The notes below the pieces were generated by a model that was not told the DNA's origin, made no database searches, and worked only from the letters and a program-made list of their open reading frames with translations. From an uncultured Lachnospiraceae bacterium (lineage in GTDB: Bacteria; Bacillota; Clostridia; Lachnospirales; Lachnospiraceae), in contig CASWRE010000004.1 of assembly GCA_949471785.1 (NCBI GenBank), forward strand, positions 62,001-126,000: a DNA stretch of 64,000 nt. The letters run 5' to 3'. This document shows, piece after piece, positions 36,745 to 46,650 of this stretch; within the stretch, counting starts at the first letter, position 1; each line of letters opens with the position of its first letter. Both the position numbers and the translations under genes were made by a program.

Positions 36745-37569
36745 ATGATTGTATTAGTTAACTATGGTAACTCAAAATATGAGAAAGCAAAGAAACTCAA
36801 TACTATTACCGCAAAATATAAGGCAAATTTTGATAAAATTTATTCTTTTTCTCCGGAAGATATCGATACGGAATATGTAAAAAAACATAAAAAAATCTTT
36901 TCTGTCCAACGCGGAAATGGCCTGTGGTTATGGAAGCCTTACTTTACTCTTCGAGTGTTAAACAATTTGCGTGAAGGAGATATTCTGTTTTATTGTGATT
37001 CTGCAGCCTTTTTTATTGGAAACGCGCACAAAATTATAGAGAAAATGAATAAAGAGTTCTGGGTCACTGAACTGCCTCTATTGGAAGAACAATTTACCAG
37101 CGCAATTGCATTCAAAGAAATGAAGTGCGATACAGACAGGTACAAAAAAACAAACCAGATTCAGGCCAGTTTTTTTGCGCTCAGGAAAACAAACCGAACC
37201 GTAAATTTTGTTAAAGAATGGCTTTTCTATTGTGAAAACTATGAAATATTAACCGGAAGCATTCCCAGAAGTGAGGAAGGAGATAAGTTTATTTCGCATA
37301 GGGAGGATCAATCTATTTTTAGTCTATTATGCAAAAAGTATAAAATAGAGCCTTCACTTGATCCGACACAATACGGAAAACTCCCCGAAAAATATTATTA
37401 CTCTACCAAATATATTTTTAATCCGAGCAAATGTGCACGAGAATATAAACCTTTCATTATCCTTCACAGAACACCTGATGCGAATTTCTGCACATGTTTT
37501 AAACAATACCTGTGCGCAACATTGCCCAGATGTCTCTCACTAAAACTGATTATTGGACTCAATAGATAA
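36745..37569 (+). CDS. Glycan-locus protein, GT-A-like, function unknown
   Basis: 'GNGLWLWKPYFTLRVLNNLREGDILFYCDSAAFFIG' resembles capsule-locus transferase-like proteins; position within GT cluster. Confidence 0.55.
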   Translation: MIVLVNYGNSKYEKAKKLNTITAKYKANFDKIYSFSPEDIDTEYVKKHKKIFSVQRGNGLWLWKPYFTLRVLNNLREGDILFYCDSAAFFIGNAHKIIEKMNKEFWVTELPLLEEQFTSAIAFKEMKCDTDRYKKTNQIQASFFALRKTNRTVNFVKEWLFYCENYEILTGSIPRSEEGDKFISHREDQSIFSLLCKKYKIEPSLDPTQYGKLPEKYYYSTKYIFNPSKCAREYKPFIILHRTPDANFCTCFKQYLCATLPRCLSLKLIIGLNR

Positions 37570-37608
37570 AATAGTTCCCTTTATTTTCTGCAGGTATAAA
37601 TTGGAGTT

Positions 37609-38814
37609 ATGATGAGCAAATCAAACATACTACCCATAAATTTTTTGCTGGTATGCACCGTTTTCGCGTACTTTATTATCAATAACGGAGGTACTTTTCG
37701 ATATACCGGAACATTATTTATTGTACTGTCTATAACAATTTTTTTCTATATTTTTTTTACAACCCGAGTGGAGATTCCTTCAAATATTTTTGTTGTGTTC
37801 ATGTTACTTACATGTATTATTGTTGTTACACCGTTGGATTTTGAATACTCACAAACATATACTTTGATTAATATTTATATATTGGCGGTATTATACTTTT
37901 TTTCGGTCTATGTATCACAGTCGGACGGATGTACCAGGGATAGTACGGATATCCTGGACGGAATATTATATATATTGTTGTTTGTTACTTCCGTATTCCA
38001 CATAATCAATTCGCTAAATGCAGATTCCCAATATGTGATATTCCCGGCCATTGGCGATGTAAATTATACGGCGGTCTTCATTTTTATGATTTTTATGATT
38101 GCCAATAAAAAGAAATATATCAGTGGAATTATACTGGCCTTTCTTTATGGGATATATATTTCCACAAGCAGAAGTTTTCTTCTTCTGATGCTGCTGTTTT
38201 ATGGGGTGAAATTGGTAAAATATCTGGGAAGCAAAAATCGTCTGCATATACGGGAACATTTTCCGGTTAACAAAAAAGTATACTTGTTCCTGGGCGTAGT
38301 TGTTTTATTAGGCGCTTCAATTATATTTTCCTATATATGGGTGTATTACGTATCCAATACAGGCTATGTCGATCATAGGGAAGGATTGAACGATGTATCA
38401 AACCGAATGAGATTTGTCTCTCTGGTTCATGCCATAGAGATGATTCGGGAAGATCCCCAACTGTTTTTTTGGGGTTGCGGCAGTGATCTTTTTGATGCGC
38501 TGGGCGTTTACTCAGACGGAACTTTGCCTGTTTATATGGGGGTCAGAGTAGTACAACCGCATAACAGCCTGATTTCGCTTCTTTTAAAGCTGGGGGTTGT
38601 TCCGGCTCTTTTATACTTTTTCCTGTTGTGTGGATTGGTGGCATTGCATTTTAAAAAGGAGAATCTCGAATATATTATTCCGTATGTGATAAATGCAATG
38701 ATTATGCATTCCTTTTTCGAAAGAGGATGGCTCATATTCTGGATATACATTCTAATAATGACGGAAAAACGAAGCGGATGGATGAAAACAAAAAAGAAAA
38801 AACGATTTATATGA
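37609..38814 (+). CDS. O-antigen/capsule polymerase (Wzy-like)
   Basis: Multi-TM; 'SRMRFVSLVHAIEMIREDPQLFFWGCGSDLFDALG...VVQPHNSLISLLLKLGVVPALLYFF' Wzy_C-like loop. Confidence 0.8.
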   Translation: MMSKSNILPINFLLVCTVFAYFIINNGGTFRYTGTLFIVLSITIFFYIFFTTRVEIPSNIFVVFMLLTCIIVVTPLDFEYSQTYTLINIYILAVLYFFSVYVSQSDGCTRDSTDILDGILYILLFVTSVFHIINSLNADSQYVIFPAIGDVNYTAVFIFMIFMIANKKKYISGIILAFLYGIYISTSRSFLLLMLLFYGVKLVKYLGSKNRLHIREHFPVNKKVYLFLGVVVLLGASIIFSYIWVYYVSNTGYVDHREGLNDVSNRMRFVSLVHAIEMIREDPQLFFWGCGSDLFDALGVYSDGTLPVYMGVRVVQPHNSLISLLLKLGVVPALLYFFLLCGLVALHFKKENLEYIIPYVINAMIMHSFFERGWLIFWIYILIMTEKRSGWMKTKKKKRFI

Positions 38815-38838
38815 TTCCGGAGTTTTTATATTATCGTA

Positions 38839-39981
38839 ATGGGAGCAGTGAAAGAGATAATGATGAACAAGAAAACAGAAACGACCTCGCCTAAAAACGG
38901 TAAGATAGAATTTTTAAGATTTCTGTTTTCCATATGTATTGTCCTGCATCATGGCACTTTATCCTGGCCATTGCCGACTGTATTTGGAAAAATCAGCCTT
39001 TTTAAGAATGGCGCTGTTTCGACCGAATTTTTCTTTCTTGTTTCCAGCTTCTTATTGGCTAAAAAAGCAGACAAACGTATTACATCCCATCATGACGAAC
39101 GGGCATATGCAGGAGCAGAAACTTTACATGTTATTTCAAAAAAGTATTTTTATATATTTCCTTATCATATATATGCGTATATTTGCTCGTTTTTCGTAAC
39201 CATGTATGCGAACCATCTAACGATTCGTCGGCTTGTACGTATGTTCATTGACTCGCTGCCCAATCTGTTTTTACTGGATATGACGGGTATTCCATACACA
39301 ATAGTAAATGGATATGAATGGTATATTTCGGCTATGTTTATAGCTATCTTTTTAATATATCCTTTATTACGAATAAATTTCGATTTGACAATCAACGTGA
39401 TCGCGCCTCTTGCTTCCGTTATAATTCTGGGCTGGATTTCCTATTCTTATGGAACAATCGCGTCAGTCGTTGTATGGACAGGTCTTGTCTATAAAGGCGT
39501 ATTAAGAGGCTTATCCGTTATGCTGCTGGGATGCGTAGCATATGCGTTATATCAGAAAATCAACGCTCTCAACTTTACTAAACGGGGTATTTCTCTTCTT
39601 ACATTTCTCGAGTGGGGAATTTATTTTTTGACTGTTTTGTTTATATGTACTAATGAATCGGAGCTCTATTATATTTACTTTGCCATTTTACTGTCCATAG
39701 CTATAGCTATTACATTTTCCGGAAAAACCCAGCTATTTCGCATATCAGAAAGGGTATGTTGGTTTTTAGGAAAACTAAGCCTTCCTCTGTATCTGAATCA
39801 GTGGTATAGCAAAATGATTGTTGAACAGTATATGACGTCATTACCGGAACCCTTGCGCATATGGATTTATCTGATATTAGCATTTATAAATGCCATTATC
39901 TGTATGAGTATTGTGGATTTTTGTAAGAAAAAGTTTACACCAGGATGGTTCTTTGTGGCTGCTGAGGATGGTATAAAATGA
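38839..39981 (+). CDS. Acyltransferase 3 family (OafA/YrhL-like)
   Basis: 'GKIEFLRFLFSICIVLHHGTL' and multi-TM pattern. Confidence 0.85.
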   Translation: MGAVKEIMMNKKTETTSPKNGKIEFLRFLFSICIVLHHGTLSWPLPTVFGKISLFKNGAVSTEFFFLVSSFLLAKKADKRITSHHDERAYAGAETLHVISKKYFYIFPYHIYAYICSFFVTMYANHLTIRRLVRMFIDSLPNLFLLDMTGIPYTIVNGYEWYISAMFIAIFLIYPLLRINFDLTINVIAPLASVIILGWISYSYGTIASVVVWTGLVYKGVLRGLSVMLLGCVAYALYQKINALNFTKRGISLLTFLEWGIYFLTVLFICTNESELYYIYFAILLSIAIAITFSGKTQLFRISERVCWFLGKLSLPLYLNQWYSKMIVEQYMTSLPEPLRIWIYLILAFINAIICMSIVDFCKKKFTPGWFFVAAEDGIK

Positions 39982-41105
39982 ATAAAATTTATATTTGTGA
40001 TACGCCGTTTCAGGTATTAAATGCATACAATTTGCAGTTTCACACCGAAAAAATCAATGAAAATAATATTGTTGATTTATGTATTGTGAATCAGTTTCGA
40101 TCAGCTCCAGAACTTTGTGAAAAATTGAGAAAGACTGGCGCTTTTACACATGTATTCTTAATTAAACGGCCGGCTGAAATAGAAAACAAATTATTGAATT
40201 ATATAGTTTTATTTGCAAAATTTATCTGTCCCAGGCTTTCAGTAAGAAGCGTGTTATCTGCTAAAGACCGTTCCTACAATTTTTCTGATTATCAAATGAT
40301 ATATGATTGCTACTTTACTGATTTTGTCGGGGCTTTGCTGAAAATCAACGGGAAAAACTGTAAATTCTATTTGATTGAGGATGGAACAGGGACCTATTAC
40401 GGAGATATTATCAAAAAATCCGTCGGACGAAAATATTATTTGCTTTCAACTATATTTCATAGAGGAACATATTTGGCCAATCCACAGAAGATCTACGTAA
40501 ACAATCCGTCCATGTGCAGATCAACTATACCTGCCCCTAAAGTGCCGCTGCCGCGCTTGGATGACGCTTTCTTAAAATTAGCGGACGCATTGTTTGACGT
40601 ATCCGAAAACTATACGGCCAATCCTGTGATTTGGCTCATGAACGCTTTGGCCGATTATCCCAATATGCAGGAAGCCGTAGACAGAATGTGCGAAGTTGTT
40701 GATGAATATAAAGAAAAAATTACGGTTCGCCTCCATCCTCGGGAAATTCAGGAGTGGAAACGGGAAGGTTTTCACCTGGATACGGAGTTAGAAATGTGGG
40801 AATTAAAAATTCCGCAGATTGACATAGAAAACACATTAATTATGGGATTATTTTCTACAGGACAATTGACTCCTAAATTTATGTATGACTATGAGCCATG
40901 GATCATGTTCACACATAAAATTTACAGCGATGTTTTTCCCGAAGAGATGAACGGCAGCATAGATATCTTAACAGCAGATTTGAAAGCAAATTACCAAACG
41001 CCGGAAAAAATACTAATTCCTCAAACCGAACAGGAAATGTTGGCAATGATTAAGCGGTTTTATGATAAATCAGCTCTGAAAAAACAAAAAGGAGATGGAT
41101 TATGA
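39978..41105 (+). CDS. Glycosyltransferase family 52 / sialyltransferase-like
   Basis: 'MNKIYICDTPFQVLNAYNLQFHTEKINENNIVDLCIV...FYLIEDGTGTYYGDIIKK'; immediately upstream of NeuA/NeuB homologues. Confidence 0.72.
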   Translation: MNKIYICDTPFQVLNAYNLQFHTEKINENNIVDLCIVNQFRSAPELCEKLRKTGAFTHVFLIKRPAEIENKLLNYIVLFAKFICPRLSVRSVLSAKDRSYNFSDYQMIYDCYFTDFVGALLKINGKNCKFYLIEDGTGTYYGDIIKKSVGRKYYLLSTIFHRGTYLANPQKIYVNNPSMCRSTIPAPKVPLPRLDDAFLKLADALFDVSENYTANPVIWLMNALADYPNMQEAVDRMCEVVDEYKEKITVRLHPREIQEWKREGFHLDTELEMWELKIPQIDIENTLIMGLFSTGQLTPKFMYDYEPWIMFTHKIYSDVFPEEMNGSIDILTADLKANYQTPEKILIPQTEQEMLAMIKRFYDKSALKKQKGDGL

Positions 41106-42700
41106 TAGTAGCGATCATTCCGGCCAGAGCCGGATCAAAAGGTATACCCAATAAAAATATCCGGATTATCGGCGGACATCCTCTGGTGTACTATGCGATA
41201 AAAAACGCTATAGATTCAACATATATAACAGATATCATCGTAACGACAGATTCGCCGGAGGTTCAGATTATTGCCAGGCAAATGGGAGTTAACGTGCATT
41301 GGCGTTCAGAGGAGTTATGTGGGGACGAAGTAACATTAGACGCCGTCATTGCCGATGCTGTTCCCCAAAACCAGGAATGGGAATATGTTATCACTATGCA
41401 GCCTACTTCTCCCACTCTGCAGTCGTCTACTTTAGATCACGCCATACAATATACCATTGAGCATGATCTGGATACTGTAATTTCAGCAATTAATGCGCCT
41501 CATCTTTCCTGGGTGGAAAAGGATGGGAAAAAGATTCCCCATTATAAAGAAAGGCTGAACCGGCAATTCCTTCCGCCATATTATATGGAAACAGGCGCTT
41601 TTATGATTTCCCGGGCGTCCGTTATAACATGCAATACACGAATCGGACAGAAAGTAGATATTTTTGAGGTTCCTGATGATGAATCTCAGGATGTTGATAC
41701 CTTTGAAGATTTAAAAAGCGTGGCGGCCACATTAGAACGCCCGCAGACAGCCATCTATGTAAACGGAAATAACAGCCGTGGCACCGGCCATATTTACCGC
41801 GCCCTTGAGTTGGCAGATGAATTTTATGTCAAACCGGATATTTATTATGATATAAACCAGACTGATCCTGCTGTTTTTGGAAAAACAACGCACCGGATCA
41901 TTCCTGTAAACGGGATAGTTGATCTGTTTCATCAGTGTAGAGAGAAAAAATATACGATTTTTATTAATGATATTTTATCGACTTCTCTTGATTATATGAT
42001 AGGGCTTCGTTCGGTCCTTCCTGACGCCAAAATTGTGAATTTTGAGGATGACGGCGAGGGAATCATCAAGGCAGATCTGGTATTTAATGCGCTTTATAAG
42101 GAAAAAGAATTTCCTCAGGTGTATGCCGGAGAAAAGTATTATATAGCCGGAAAGACGTTTCTATTTTATAAGCCGATTACAATACGGGAACAGGTGAAAC
42201 GTGTGTTTGTTTCTTTTGGCGGAGCAGATCCACAGAATTACTCAGACCGGATTCTGAACATGATTGTCCATCCTGAATTTCAGGAATATGAATTCGTAAT
42301 GGTACTGGGTCGGGCAAAAGAGAATGTTGATGCCTTATTAGAATTTAATAAATATCCGAACATCAGAGTCCTGTATGATGTTCCTGATATGCCGGAAATT
42401 ATGGCAAGCTGCGATATCGGGATTACCTCCAGAGGACGCACGGGCTACGAGTTAGCCATTCTGGGCATTCCCACATTGGCAATGGCCCAAAACACCAGGG
42501 AAGAAAAACATGGATTTGTATGTAACGAAAATGGTTTTACGTATCTTGGTTTAAATCCGCCGGATGAGGTTATCAAAAGTAATTTAAAAATGTATGTATC
42601 TTTAAGTCAGGAGAGCAGAAAACATTTTCAGGAGATGCTTCTTAGCCATAATTTGCGTGATGGGAGAAAAAGAGTTATGAACCTGATTCACGGACTTTGA
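41102..42700 (+). CDS. Bifunctional CMP-nonulosonate cytidylyltransferase (NeuA-like) / PseG-like UDP-sugar hydrolase
   Basis: N-term 'MIVAIIPARAGSKGIPNKNIRIIGGHPLVYYAI'; C-term 'NNSRGTGHIYRALELADEF...VFVSFGGADPQNYSDRIL...MPEIMASCDIGITSRGRTGYELAILGIPTLAMAQN'. Confidence 0.88.
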   Translation: MIVAIIPARAGSKGIPNKNIRIIGGHPLVYYAIKNAIDSTYITDIIVTTDSPEVQIIARQMGVNVHWRSEELCGDEVTLDAVIADAVPQNQEWEYVITMQPTSPTLQSSTLDHAIQYTIEHDLDTVISAINAPHLSWVEKDGKKIPHYKERLNRQFLPPYYMETGAFMISRASVITCNTRIGQKVDIFEVPDDESQDVDTFEDLKSVAATLERPQTAIYVNGNNSRGTGHIYRALELADEFYVKPDIYYDINQTDPAVFGKTTHRIIPVNGIVDLFHQCREKKYTIFINDILSTSLDYMIGLRSVLPDAKIVNFEDDGEGIIKADLVFNALYKEKEFPQVYAGEKYYIAGKTFLFYKPITIREQVKRVFVSFGGADPQNYSDRILNMIVHPEFQEYEFVMVLGRAKENVDALLEFNKYPNIRVLYDVPDMPEIMASCDIGITSRGRTGYELAILGIPTLAMAQNTREEKHGFVCNENGFTYLGLNPPDEVIKSNLKMYVSLSQESRKHFQEMLLSHNLRDGRKRVMNLIHGL

Positions 42701-42745
42701 TCAAAGATCCTATACGAAACACCGGAAAAAAGGAGTATTAAGAAC

Positions 42746-43789
42746 ATGATGAAAAATAAGCCGTATATAATTGCCGAAATGGGCGTGAATTTCTATGACA
42801 CAGCCAAAATTATGCACATTACGCCTTTGGAGGCCGCAAAACTGTATGTTGATCAAGCGGCCGAAGCCGGCATAGATTGTGCGAAATTTCAGTCGTATAA
42901 GGCATCCACTATTGTATCGAAAAACTCTCCTGCATATTGGGATACCGACAAAGAACCTACGAAAACCCAGTATGAGCTATTTTTGAAATATGATAGTTTT
43001 GGCGAGGCAGAATACCGTGAATTGTGCGACTATACACATGCCAAGGGAATGGATTTTACATCTACGCCCTTTGATTATGCATCGGCAGATTATCTGGAAA
43101 ACATGGTGGATTTTTATAAAATTTCATCGTCGGATCTCACAAATATTCCCTTTATTCGACATATTGCTTCTAAAGGGAAAAAGGTAATGATCTCCGTCGG
43201 CGCCGCTTATCTGTCGGAAGTTGACGAAGCAATCAGAGCGCTTCAGCGTTCGGGATGTCCCGAAATTGTCATATTGCATTGCGTCCTTTCCTACCCTACG
43301 GCCCCCCATGATGCTAATCTTAGAATTATCAAGACGCTGAAAGAGATATTTCCCGATATCGGCGTGGGATTCAGCGATCATGTAGCGCCTGATCCGACAA
43401 TGATGACATTGGCTGCCGCCTATTTGCTTGGTGCGGAAGTTATAGAAAAGCATTTTACACTGGACAAAAGCCTGACCGGGAATGATCACTATCATGCGGG
43501 CGATCCGGAAGACTTTAAAAAGGCTATCAACAATTTTTCCTGGATCAGTACCGTATTGGGAAATGCACAGAAAACCGTATTGCCGTGCGAGCGTACACCC
43601 AGAAGGGAGGCAAGGCGGTCTTTAGTCCTTACAAGAGATAAGAAAAAGGGAGAGATCATCAGTGAAAGCGATATCATGCCCAAAAGACCCGGAACCGGTA
43701 TTTCTCCTAAATATACGGATATGGTAATCGGAAGAAAAATGTTACAGGATCAGAAGGAAGATACTGTTTTGACCTGGGATATGATTTGA
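42746..43789 (+). CDS. neuB: Nonulosonate (sialic acid family) synthase, NeuB/SpsE-like with SAF domain
   Basis: 'PYIIAEMGVNF...AKFQSYKAST...GVGFSDHVAPDPTMMTLAAAYLLGAEVIEKHFTLDKSLTGNDHYHAGDPEDFK'; C-term SAF 'RRSLVLTRDKKKGEIISESDIMPKRPGTGISP'. Confidence 0.9.
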   Translation: MMKNKPYIIAEMGVNFYDTAKIMHITPLEAAKLYVDQAAEAGIDCAKFQSYKASTIVSKNSPAYWDTDKEPTKTQYELFLKYDSFGEAEYRELCDYTHAKGMDFTSTPFDYASADYLENMVDFYKISSSDLTNIPFIRHIASKGKKVMISVGAAYLSEVDEAIRALQRSGCPEIVILHCVLSYPTAPHDANLRIIKTLKEIFPDIGVGFSDHVAPDPTMMTLAAAYLLGAEVIEKHFTLDKSLTGNDHYHAGDPEDFKKAINNFSWISTVLGNAQKTVLPCERTPRREARRSLVLTRDKKKGEIISESDIMPKRPGTGISPKYTDMVIGRKMLQDQKEDTVLTWDMI

Positions 43790-43817
43790 TGCTTTGCAGA
43801 GGTATAGAGAGTCAGCG

Positions 43818-45230
43818 ATGAAAGTATTGTCTGTGAAATATAACGGCACAAATGCTCAGACTTTTTTTAATTTCCTGGGTACGATTATCAGAAGCGGCAT
43901 TTTGTTTATTACGATGCCGATTTTCACCCGGCTGTTGGGCGCCGAACAATATGGCCTATTTTCCATATATGCGTCATGGTTAACGATCTTTTCCTGTACG
44001 ATGGGCTTGAACGTCAAAGCCGGACTGGGGACAGGATATTACAAATTCAACGACAGATACTATGAATTCCGATCCAGTACCTTAATAGAGGGAACTGCCA
44101 TCAGCACTGTAATGATTACCGGCGTGTTATTGACAAGTAATATATTCATGAAAGTGCTTGGCTATCCGTTTTTTATCATTCTTTTGCTTTTTCTGGAGTC
44201 CTTTGCACAGTTTGTTATCGAATTTGCCAATTTGTCATGGATATACGAAAAACACGCCGGGCGCAATATGGTTTTGGCTTTGTCAACACTACTATTTACT
44301 TCTGTTCTTTCTATTCTGATCCTGCTGTTTTGGAGAGGTACCAGAGATCATTTATATTTTGGACGTATCATAGGTACGGCTGTTCCGCAAATACTTGTCG
44401 CGGCAATTTTATGGATTGGTATGTTTAAGGAAAAACCGGCCGGATATAACGCCGTATATTGGAAATATAGTTTTTTCTTCGGCCTGCCGATGGTGTTTCA
44501 TCTGTTATCGCAGCAGATTTTAGGACAATCGGATAAAATTATGATGCAGATGTTTAAAACCAATGGAATAGAAATCGGCATATACAGTTTTTTTTATGGA
44601 TTGGTCAGTATTTTAAACACCGTATTAGGCGCATTAAATAACTCCTGGTGTCCTTTTTTGTACGATGATCTAAAAAACAAAGACTATGAACAATTAAATA
44701 AAAAGGTTAAGAATTACGTACAAATATTTACCATTTTATCTCTTGGGTTTTTGATGGTTTCCCGAGAAATAACAAAATTATTTTCAAACGAGGAATATTG
44801 GCCCGGCATGCCTGTAATTCCGATATTGGTCCTGGTAATTTATTTTACGTTTATCTATCAATTTGCGGTAAATTATGAAATTTTTAATGCTAAGCCCAAA
44901 TTTGTGGCTATCGGTACGGTTGTGGCCGCGTTGAGCAATATATTGTTCAATATTCTTCTCATCCCGTCATTCGGCATGTACGGGGCCGCTATAGCTACGT
45001 TGTTAAGTTACATTATTCTGGCCGTTATGCATACAGTTGTGGTCAATACGTGGAAAATAGAAAAATACCCGCTGGTTTATCAACCGGTATGGCTTGGCCT
45101 GGTATTGGTTTTATCGGGATGTGTTCTTTTTTATGTGACAGCAGATTTCCTTCTTATCCGCTGGACAATTGGCATAGGTTTAGGTATTCACCTGGTTGTT
45201 TCTGTCTACAGGCGAAAAACAATATTTTAA
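43818..45230 (+). CDS. Polysaccharide flippase (Wzx / MATE-like)
   Basis: 'FFNFLGTIIRSGILFITMPIFTRLLGAEQYGLFSIYASWLTIFSCTMGLNV', about 12 TM. Confidence 0.88.
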   Translation: MKVLSVKYNGTNAQTFFNFLGTIIRSGILFITMPIFTRLLGAEQYGLFSIYASWLTIFSCTMGLNVKAGLGTGYYKFNDRYYEFRSSTLIEGTAISTVMITGVLLTSNIFMKVLGYPFFIILLLFLESFAQFVIEFANLSWIYEKHAGRNMVLALSTLLFTSVLSILILLFWRGTRDHLYFGRIIGTAVPQILVAAILWIGMFKEKPAGYNAVYWKYSFFFGLPMVFHLLSQQILGQSDKIMMQMFKTNGIEIGIYSFFYGLVSILNTVLGALNNSWCPFLYDDLKNKDYEQLNKKVKNYVQIFTILSLGFLMVSREITKLFSNEEYWPGMPVIPILVLVIYFTFIYQFAVNYEIFNAKPKFVAIGTVVAALSNILFNILLIPSFGMYGAAIATLLSYIILAVMHTVVVNTWKIEKYPLVYQPVWLGLVLVLSGCVLFYVTADFLLIRWTIGIGLGIHLVVSVYRRKTIF

Positions 45231-45283
45231 GAAGTATGCGCTTTTTAAATTAACCGTTTTCGGTATGTTTTATGCTGAATAGC

Positions 45284-45326
45284 GGGCCGTAACGGCCCAT
45301 TTATTTCATAGTGAGCCTGACGGCTC
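45284..45326. repeat. Two adjacent short hairpins (GGGCCGTAACGGCCC and GAGCC-TGAC-GGCTC)
   Basis: Read directly from intergenic DNA after wzx; possible terminator pair. Confidence 0.55.
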
Positions 45327-45433
45327 TTTAAATTTAATGTTGTGCAATTAAATTAATTTTGGAATGGAATAAAGTAATTTGAGATTAAAGTGGAACAAAA
45401 AGTAAGTTCCCCAAAAGTACAGGGAGAAAACTA

Positions 45434-46578
45434 TTGGCGATACGGGAATCAAAAACTTTAGATTATCGTTTTAAAATATTGTATGCAGTTGGTATGATCC
45501 TTGTTTTATGTGATCATACGCAAGGAGGCGGAATCTCCATCATAAATGACTAGTTCCCGTATGCAGGGCTTCATCTGTCTTTATTCGCTTTTGCTTCAGG
45601 ATATTTTTATAAAGATGCGTCGGAAAAAAATATCAAAAAATATATTGGGAAAAAGATCAGAACATTGATTCTGCCATTATATATCTACACCGTCATATAT
45701 GGACTGATTGTTCAAATTTTGAAGCTCGGAGGCTTTGAGATCGGGGGATACATTACGCTTTATAATGTGTTCATAGCTCCGATAACCAATGGCCATCAAT
45801 TCATATACAACATGGGCGGCTGGTTTATTGCTCCGCTGTTTATGGTAGAAGTATTCAACTGTATTCAGCGAAAGATATTAAAGAGTATCCACCCAAATAT
45901 CCCGGAGATCGCATTCTTTAGCATCAGCCTCCTATTGGGCGTTACAGGAAATTATTTTGCCTGTACGGGACATGTAAATGGATGGTGGCTGGTATGGGTA
46001 AGAATGTTTTACTTTGTTCCCTTTTATGGCCTGGGGATTTTCTATAAAAGTACCTGGGAAAAATATGATAGAAAGATTCCGTGTATCTGGTATTTTACCG
46101 CTATTTTTACGGTAAAACTGTTTATAGCATATACTTATGGCAGAATGCCTTCTACACACCGGCCTGGTGCCATAATTTTACAGAAGGGCCTGTCATGCCG
46201 ATTATTGTCGGCTATTTGGGAATTGCTTTTTGGATGCATATAGCAACCATTCTTGAACCGGTCATAGGAAGGAGTAAGTGGATCAATCTGATCGCGAATA
46301 ATACGTATTCCATTATGATGAATCAATTCCTTGGGTTTATGATCGTAAAAACATTTTATGCAATATTGAGTAAATTGAATCCTGGGTTTTCTGATTTTGA
46401 CTGGGTAAGTTACAAGACGAATATATGGTGGTACTACAAACCCAGGAATCTGGAATATACGTTGATTCTATATGTTGCGGCCGGTATTATTTTTCCAATC
46501 ATGTTTCAGGCGATATGTACTCGAATATATGACCGCTTAAAATACAAATTTGCAATTTCTTCTAAACTGCGAAAGTAA
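45434..46578 (+). pseudogene. Acyltransferase 3 family pseudogene (internal TAG and later frameshift)
   Basis: TTG start 45434: LAIRESKTLDYRFKILYAVGMILVLCDHTQGGGISIIND*FPYAGLHLSLFAFASGYFYK...; TAG at 45551-45553; reading continues in another frame from about 46.14 kb (QNAFYTPAWCHNFTEGPVMPIIVGYLG...). Confidence 0.8.
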
Positions 46579-46650
46579 AAGCGCTGTCAAAAGTATGAAG
46601 TGATTTTGAAACTTCATGAGGGAATGACAAGCCGATACGGAGATCTGAAA

